A stretch of DNA of 64,000 nt, from the NCBI GenBank assembly GCA_946800325.1, contig OX326956.1, positions 24,836,356 through 24,900,355 on the forward strand, read 5' to 3'. The notes beneath the pieces were generated by a model. That model ran no database searches. It worked only from the letters and a program-made list of their open reading frames with translations, and was not told the origin of the DNA. The position numbers and the translations under genes are program-made. Shown in pieces: positions 57,634 through 64,000 of this stretch (within the stretch, counting starts at the first letter, position 1; each line of letters starts with the position of its first letter). Origin of the DNA: Luzula sylvatica. Lineage: Eukaryota > Streptophyta > Magnoliopsida > Poales > Juncaceae.

Positions 57634-60067
57634 CTAATCCAACAAGAAATCATCTACATCGCGCTCAAATGTAGCTTCCTCGGGTGTGACTTCATTTATT
57701 TCGTTCTCGTCTATCAGTTCAATTACCCCTGGTATATTCAACGCGCCTATGTCTGTAAGATTTTCACCAGGCTCAACTCTAACTTGCTCCGTTTCTTGAA
57801 AATAATCGGTGCTCGATGTTTCCAATTCCGATATCACAACACGTGGTTTGGTGTTCGTAATGACCCACCAATCTCGTTTGCCACGCGTTTGTGACGGGTA
57901 ATTCATGTAGTACACTTGTGAGGCTTGGTGGGCAAAGATGAACGGCTCGTAATACTTGATGCTTGAAGTATGATTCACTTCTACGATCCCGTGTTTCTTA
58001 TCAACTCTCACACCACTAACCGGATCAAACCAGCTGCAATGGAACAACACAACCGAGTTATGCATTACGAAAGGGAACGAGACCTCGATAATTTCATTGA
58101 TTACGCCATAAAAATCTGTTGCATCATCTCCCGAACAACTTGCTTTGACGCGTACGCCACTATTAGTTGTACGTAAATGTCGACTATGAGCTCGTGTATG
58201 GAATCGATATCCATTGCAGTCGTATCCTTTGAATGTTCGGACACGTTTTTCGGGTCCCAAAGCAATATTACGAACAATATCGGAGTACGTATCGAGGTTT
58301 GAAATAATTTTGGATTTCAACCACATCGGCAACTCTTTTTCTCGCGTCTTGTACCGTACTCTTTCTGATACATTCCGAGCATCGAGAATCGCATCGAACT
58401 CTCTACAAATTTGTTTGGAAGATGAGAATATTAATCACTATACACCATAAATTGGAATATAGATAGAAATTCAAACTTACTCGGCAAGTTCGGCCATTTC
58501 AGGAAAATTCAATATGACATACATGTGTGCAGCATTGACATCCTTTTCTTCCAAATCCCTAAATTCTTGCCCCATGGACCGACCCGGATAATCAAATATG
58601 GTGTGCGCATCATTCGAGACGTCCATGCCATCAAAATGGCGGGATCGGCGATTCGCACGGGTCGGAACCTCGTGATCAAAATACAAGGAACAAAAATTCG
58701 ATACTTCTTCTATTAAATAATTCTCCACAATCGAACCCTCCACTCGCGCTTTGTTTCTCACCTTCCTTTTCAATTTGCGCAAGCATCTTTCAAATGGATA
58801 CATCCATCTATACGATACAGGCCCGCCCATTCGAGCTTCGTACGCCAAGTGCACAACAAGATGTTCCATGGAGTCGAAAAAACTGGGAGGAAATATCTTT
58901 TCCAACTTGCACATGGTGAGAACGATACTCTTTTCCATTTCGAGCAAATGAACCGGATCCAACTCAGTGGCACAGATATCACGAAAGAAATTACTGAGTT
59001 CCACTAATGGTTCCCAAACACTATCCGGGATCAAGTCCCTCAACGCCACTGGCAAAAGTCTCTGCATGAAAATGTGACAATCATGACTTTTCAAACCGTG
59101 TACATTCATAGTTTGCATATTTATGCATCTCGTCCAATTTCCTGCATACCCGTCAGGAAAACGCAATTCTTGCAACCACTTATAAACCAACATTTTTCTA
59201 TCCTTATCAACGCAATATTTGGCTCTAGGTTTACCAATTCGGCCATTATCGTGTGATACAAGCTCTAATTCAGGACGAGAACAAACTACCGCAAGATCTA
59301 ATCGAGATTTTGCATTATCTTTGGTTTTATTTTTCACATCAAATACGGTGTTGAAGACATTACCAAACACATTCGCCTCAATATGCATCACATCCAGATT
59401 GTGCCGAACTGAATTGTTCGACCAGTACGGCAAGTCCCAAAAAATGCTCCGTTTGGTCCAATGGTGCGTCCGTCCGTAACCCGGAAACTTTTCTTTCTCC
59501 ACTCCATTCTTTCGTACCACGATCTTTTCGAGTGTCTCGAGATAATCCAATTCATCACGAATCTCTGCACCAGATCGACGTTGGGGAGGCAAATTACGTT
59601 CAGTTTTGTTTTTTTTGAAAGAATTTCTCTGATTTCGAAACGGATGGTTATGCGGTAAAAATTGGCGATGACAATCGAACCAACTTTGTTTCCTACCATT
59701 AGGTTGACTAAATGCATTTGTATTTTCCATACAACATGGACACGCTAACCTACCGTGAGTTGACCAACCAGAAACCATCCCATATGCCGGGAAATCATTT
59801 ATCGTCCAAAACAAAGCAGCTCTCATGTTAAAATTATTCTCCCGATACGAGTCATATGTTAGAATCCCATTCTCCCATAGCATTTTGAGCTCATCGATTA
59901 AAGGACTTAACAAAACATCGATTTTGTCACCGGGATGATCTGGTCCGGGAATAACGAGAGTCAAAAATATGTTACGATCTTTCAAACACAATCCCGGAGG
60001 AAGATTGTACGGAACGATGAAAACGGGCCAACAAGAATAGGGTTTGCCGCTGGAGAGGGTGTACGTG
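57634..60067 (-). CDS. CACTA transposase (Tnp2 type), 5' part removed by copia insertion
   Basis: Two exons: 60067-58481 and 58402-57634, with a 78-bp GTAAGT...TTTGTAG intron. Exon A carries the Tnp2 core: SCWPVFIVPYNLPPGLCLKD, IPGPDHPGDKIDVLLSPLI, the CPCC motif, FWDLPYWSNNSVRHNLDVMH, then the DUF4218-like region (DSMEHLVVHLAYEA, YPFERCLRKLKRKVRNKA). Exon B is the DUF4216-like C-terminus (CSWFDPVSGVRVDKKHGI, YYMNYPSQ), stop at 57634. The apparent start methionine at 60087 lies inside copia LTR, so the true N-terminus lies beyond element 3, outside the window. Confidence 0.9.
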
Positions 60068-61849
60068 TTGGGGGTTCGCGCAATCATATTGCTCGGCGGA
60101 ATTTACCCGAACCCCTAAAGCCATGGATCTGTGTATCGCTAATTAGATACGAAGGAAGAGTTTCAAAATTTTCACCTCAGATTTAGTTCAAATCTGGTTG
60201 AAGGAAGCTTCCTGAGATCACGTTGGTGTGCTCGAACCGGCACTACCCTCTATCGGTATCCACACGCGACTCGTCTAGGCTGGATGTGAAGGCCTCCGAT
60301 GCTAGTCGGATCCTTCCTCCCTTCAGAAAATCTGCTTGCTTCTCTTTTCTTTCACAAAGAAATTCAGCCAAGCTTCACTCTTTTCTTTTCACTGAGAAAA
60401 CCTTTTTCTCTTCTTTTGACTCTCCAAGAAAACTCTTTTCTTTTAGTCAAAAATCTGTTCTAGAAAAATGAGTGAATCTTTCTTCTTCTTTCTTTCAAGA
60501 AGTCTTGGTGTGTGTTTTTCATCGAGTGTGTGAAAACTCTTTTCATTTCACCTAATATCTTTCATCCAATGAATGATATCCAGAGCATTAATGTCATGCA
60601 CCCATACATGCATGTAGCATTCATTTAATGCTTTACACCTTCTATTCGAACAGAATAATATCCTCGTTCGAACAGAATAATATCCACTTTCGAACAGAAT
60701 AATATCCTGATTCAAAATCAGAATAACATCCTGATTCAAACTGAATAATATCTACTTTCCTGATTTTCTGTGTCCAGTCCTAACTTGTCTTTGTGTGTGA
60801 CCCTATAGGTTTATTTAAAGTTGGCAGCATATTAAATCTCTATTTAAATATGCAAATCATAGTTGGCCTCTAGCAAGGCATTATGACTACCCAAATTAAA
60901 TAAATGATTTGTGATCATAACCTATTTATCAAATAGACAAATTACTAGCTCTCTTGTTCATTCGATATCTGTTGATCAAAGACATGGTCAAATGTCATCC
61001 TTTCTAAATCAACTTAACTCTTTCCCGATATAGAATTAGATTGAATGTTCAATTAGTATTAACAACACATGTTAATCTTATTGAGCGTGGCCACGCATTT
61101 CCTTCAATCCTAATTCATCAGGGGGCCCTGAGAGATATCTCTTTCAATCATGAAAGGAACAACTTCCATCTTGGTTATTCACATCCTCCAACATGCTTCA
61201 TGTAATACCCAATGATGATCTTGATTACCCGGTTAAAGATAACAAAGAAACATATCTAAGTATCACAATTCACAGGTGAGAAATCTAATGATAACCTCAG
61301 GTCAAAGAACTAAAATTCTATTTGTTTATGAGAATATATATAATGACAATAACCATGTATATTCTCATAAGTTGGTCAGTCCAATATGTAGTCTCTAATA
61401 CATATCTATATTCCATATTTGACATCACTACATCTCTATGTATTCCATGTCCATGATCAGTAAAACATAATCATCTCATATGCGAATATACTGGTGTACA
61501 TATATATTCTATTTCCTTAGACATGTATATCTCTATATACATCATATATATGACCAGGGACATTTAGAATCGTATTACGTTCATTGATACAGTTTTACTA
61601 TCATAATCACATATTATGATGATGTATAAACTAGTGATACAATTCAAGGCTTATTCACATATTCCTAAATATGTTAAATAACCTGTACACGTATTAAATG
61701 AAACTTTAATTCAATATTAAAATATTAGATTAACAACACATAAATAATAACTATCCTTTGTTTACATACAAGCTAAACAGTTTAGCCTAGGGTATTATTT
61801 AGTTCAGCCCAGGGCATTATTTCATTCAGCCTAGGGCATTATTCCTTCA
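60068..61849 (-). repeat. Element 3, 3' LTR (1782 bp)
   Basis: Bounded by the polypurine tract at one side and the CACTA junction at the other. It is almost twice as long as the LTRs of elements 1 and 2, because 60780-61700 is homologous to what is 3' UTR in element 1 (about 7100-7900). Three 22-24-bp units with CCTAGGGCATTATT lie next to its U3 end (61783-61849). Confidence 0.75.
60645..60760 (-). repeat. Phased TTCGAA-headed repeats in element 3 LTR
   Basis: Five units of the form TTCGAACAGAATAATATCC start at 60645, 60667, 60689, 60711 and 60735, that is 22, 22, 22 and 24 bp apart. The last two have TTCAAA. They occupy an LTR location comparable to the other palindrome groups. Confidence 0.85.
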
Positions 61850-61893
61850 GTCTCCCACTTGCACTAGGGTGAACTGATAATAATAATACACAC

Positions 61894-64000
61894 TCAACTC
61901 TCCTCTCTGAGGTAATCCAAACCAATAGCTCTAGCATGACGATCATGTTTCGCTATCGAGAGCGGCTTAGTAAACGGATCAGCTATATTATCATCAGTTG
62001 GAATTTTGCACACATTCACGTCTCCTCTCTCTATTATCTCTCGAATTAGATGAAAACGCCGAAGTATGTGTTTGGATCTATGGTGTGACCTTGGCTCCCT
62101 AGATTGCGCAATTGCTCCATTGTTATCACAAAAGAGAGTCACAGGGTCCAACACACTTGGAACTACACCTAGTTCTGCCACAAATTTCTTGATCCAAACA
62201 GCTTCCTTAGCTGCTTCTGAAGCTGCTATATACTCCGCTTCCGTTGTAGAATCTGCGACAGTTTGCTGTTTGGAACTTTTCCAAACAACTGCTCCTCCGT
62301 TCAAACAGAATACATAACCACTTTGCGATCTAAAATCATCTATGCAGGTTTGAAAGCTAGCATCGGTATAACCCCTTATCACCAGCTCACTTTCCAAAAC
62401 TCCATAGATTAAGAATACATCTTTAGTTCTTCTCAAGTACTTAAGAATATTCTTTACTGCTATCCAGTGACTCTCACCTGGATCTGATTGGTATCTGCTT
62501 GTTACACTTAATGCATATGACACATCTGGTCTAGTACATATCATCGCATACATAATAGATCCAATTGCAGAAGCATATGGTACTCTATTCATGCGTTCTC
62601 GTTCATCTCTCGATGTCGGACATTGAGATTTATCTAACGAGATACCATGCGACATTGGCAAGGATCCTCTCTTGGAATCTTGCATATTGAACCTCTTCAA
62701 TACCTTGTCAATGTATGTACTTTGACTCAGACCTAGAAGCTTCCTTGATCTATCTCTATAGATCTTTACGCCTAATATATAAGCTGCTTCTCCTAGGTCT
62801 TTCATTGAAAATTGATTCCCCAAATATTTCTTAACACTTAAGAGCATAGGTATATCATTACCAATGAGCAATATGTCATCCACATAAAGAACTAAGAATA
62901 CATGTGCACTCCCACTGAATTTCTTGTATACACAAGCTTCTTCCACATTCTTGATGAAACCATAATCCTTGATTACTTCATCAAAACGAAGATTCCAACT
63001 TCGAGATGCTTGCTTCAAACCATAAATAGACTTTTGAAGCTTGCATACTTTCTTAGAATTCTTTGGATCGACAAAACCCTCGGGTTGTATCATGTATACA
63101 TCCTCGTTCAAGTTCCCGTTAAGGAAAGCAGTTTTGACATCCATTTGCCATATTTCATAGTCATAATATGCGGCTATGGCAAGTAGAATTCTTATAGACT
63201 TAAGCATGGCCACGGGCGAAAACGTTTCATCATAGTCTATACCATGAGTTTGCTTGAAACCTTTCGCCACAAGCCGTGCTTTGTAAGTATGCACCTTACC
63301 ATCCATGTCAGTTTTCTTCTTGAAAACCCACTTACACCCAATGGTTTTTAATCCTTCAGGTGTATCAATCAAGTTCCAAACTTGATTGTCATACATGGAT
63401 TGTATCTCGACATTCATGGCTTCTTGCCATTTCTGTGAATCTTCACTCATCATAGCCTCTACGTAGGATGTTGGTTCATCATCCATGGCCAACACATCAT
63501 CATCATTAGTCACGAGAAATCCATATCTCTCGGGCTCTTGACGATTCCTACTAGATCTACGAGGTGGTTCTTGTGTAACATTTTCTGATTCTCCAACATT
63601 TGGTGAACCCGAAATATTTTCCATCTCATGTTCATTTTCAGTTTGGGAATCTTGAACTTCTTCAAGATCAACCTTACTCCCACTAGCTCTCTTGGAAATG
63701 AACTCCTTCTCTAAGAAGACTCCATTTCTAGCTATGAAAATCTTATTTTCTGAGGGGATGTAAAAGTAATACCCTTTAGTTTCCTTAGGATATCCCACGA
63801 ACAAACATTTATCTGATTTGGGTCCAAGCTTATCTGACATCATGCGTTTAACATATGCCTCGCAACCCCAAATCTTCAGAAAAGACAAACTCGGAGTTCT
63901 TCCTGTCCATATCTCATATGGAGTCTTTTCTACGGATTTAGATGGAATTCTATTCAGTATGAATGCGGCTGTTTCAATGGCATAACCCCAAAACGATTTC
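61894..64000 (-). CDS. Element 3 copia polyprotein, C-terminal part (open at window edge)
   Basis: Open frame with no stop from the window edge to a stop at 61894, about 702 codons. The edge encodes the integrase C-terminus (KSFWGYAIETAA, NRIPSKSV, PYEIWTG, KIWGCEAYV), then GYYFY, then RT with [34 protein letters not shown] and YVDDILLIGND. RNase H has GYTDASFQTC, DSTTEAEYIAAS and FCDNNGAIAQ. Close to element 1 Pol throughout. The methionine at 63888 is internal. The intact frame suggests a young, possibly autonomous copy, but gag, protease and the 5' LTR are outside the window. Confidence 0.94.
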   Translation of the reverse strand, partial: KSFWGYAIETAAFILNRIPSKSVEKTPYEIWTGRTPSLSFLKIWGCEAYVKRMMSDKLGPKSDKCLFVGYPKETKGYYFYIPSENKIFIARNGVFLEKEFISKRASGSKVDLEEVQDSQTENEHEMENISGSPNVGESENVTQEPPRRSSRNRQEPERYGFLVTNDDDVLAMDDEPTSYVEAMMSEDSQKWQEAMNVEIQSMYDNQVWNLIDTPEGLKTIGCKWVFKKKTDMDGKVHTYKARLVAKGFKQTHGIDYDETFSPVAMLKSIRILLAIAAYYDYEIWQMDVKTAFLNGNLNEDVYMIQPEGFVDPKNSKKVCKLQKSIYGLKQASRSWNLRFDEVIKDYGFIKNVEEACVYKKFSGSAHVFLVLYVDDILLIGNDIPMLLSVKKYLGNQFSMKDLGEAAYILGVKIYRDRSRKLLGLSQSTYIDKVLKRFNMQDSKRGSLPMSHGISLDKSQCPTSRDERERMNRVPYASAIGSIMYAMICTRPDVSYALSVTSRYQSDPGESHWIAVKNILKYLRRTKDVFLIYGVLESELVIRGYTDASFQTCIDDFRSQSGYVFCLNGGAVVWKSSKQQTVADSTTEAEYIAASEAAKEAVWIKKFVAELGVVPSVLDPVTLFCDNNGAIAQSREPRSHHRSKHILRRFHLIREIIERGDVNVCKIPTDDNIADPFTKPLSIAKHDRHARAIGLDYLREES

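Larger units (their letters stand above)
54416..60067 (-). mobile_element. CACTA (En/Spm) DNA transposon, partial
   Basis: The left end begins CACTACAACATATCTGCC, a typical CACTA terminus, after a possible 3-bp target AGT. Subterminal TGGGACGG and CCGTCCCA repeats follow. Two genes on the minus strand encode a Tnp2-type transposase and an En/Spm-type second protein. A copia element is inserted into the transposase at 60068. The other CACTA end must be right of the window. Confidence 0.9.
60068..64000 (-). mobile_element. Copia element 3, partial (3' LTR and most of pol)
   Basis: Starts TGTTGGGGG at 60068 inside the CACTA transposase; the expected 5-bp target is GTACG (60063-60067), but the partner copy is off-window. 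In element direction: pol, then AAGTGGGAGAC polypurine tract, then an LTR starting TGAAGGAATAATG at 61849. Related to elements 1 and 2 in ends and polyprotein. Confidence 0.9.

Overview
This is nuclear DNA of a flowering plant, probably a eudicot. Evidence: Ty1/copia LTR retrotransposons primed by initiator-Met tRNA, a CACTA (En/Spm) transposon with a Tnp2-type transposase, hAT elements, Helitron 3' ends, tRNA-derived SINEs, and a plant-specific LRR receptor kinase with a short GT-AG intron. No prokaryotic, organellar or rRNA signal was seen. Nearly all intergenic DNA is transposon-derived; the only host gene recognised with confidence is the receptor kinase, and it is broken.

Layout: 1-5.77 kb is AT-rich DNA with tandem repeats, a degraded gene-start-like stretch and a Helitron 3' end. 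5,989-22,424 is a complete copia element on the minus strand ('element 1', TSD AATGA) whose polyprotein is split by a complete plus-strand copia relative ('element 2', 9,601-17,387, TSD CCCGG, two apparently identical LTRs). 22.4-35 kb holds Helitron-like sequence, a tandem array of 138-bp tRNA-like units, a hAT MITE, a larger hAT element that itself contains a solo LTR, microsatellites, a SINE with a 15-bp TSD and a TIR element with a TA-rich core. 35.4-40.7 kb is the LRR receptor kinase (minus), interrupted by a 1.6-kb non-autonomous LTR element whose two LTRs share U3 but not R-U5. A 1.25-kb foldback element lies just upstream of the kinase promoter. 44.2-46.9 kb is a copia remnant. 47.4-52.1 kb is a complete but mutated second type of copia element (TSD GTTAT). 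52.5-64 kb is a four-level nest: copia remnant with a hAT MITE inside, cut by another LTR, cut by a CACTA element, cut by copia 'element 3', which runs off the window with an open polyprotein frame.

The most interesting signal is not a gene. Several related copia LTRs, plus one solo LTR with unrelated termini, carry short palindromes (TCCGTTRYAACGGA, TGCGTCATGACGCA, or TTCGAA-headed units) in U3 or in the leader. Within each group neighbouring copies start about 19-24 bp apart, mostly 21-22, close to two helical turns, although the motif differs between elements. This looks like an exchangeable, helically phased regulatory cassette.

All coordinates of non-coding elements were read by eye. 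Termini supported by target-site duplications should be exact; remnants are approximate.
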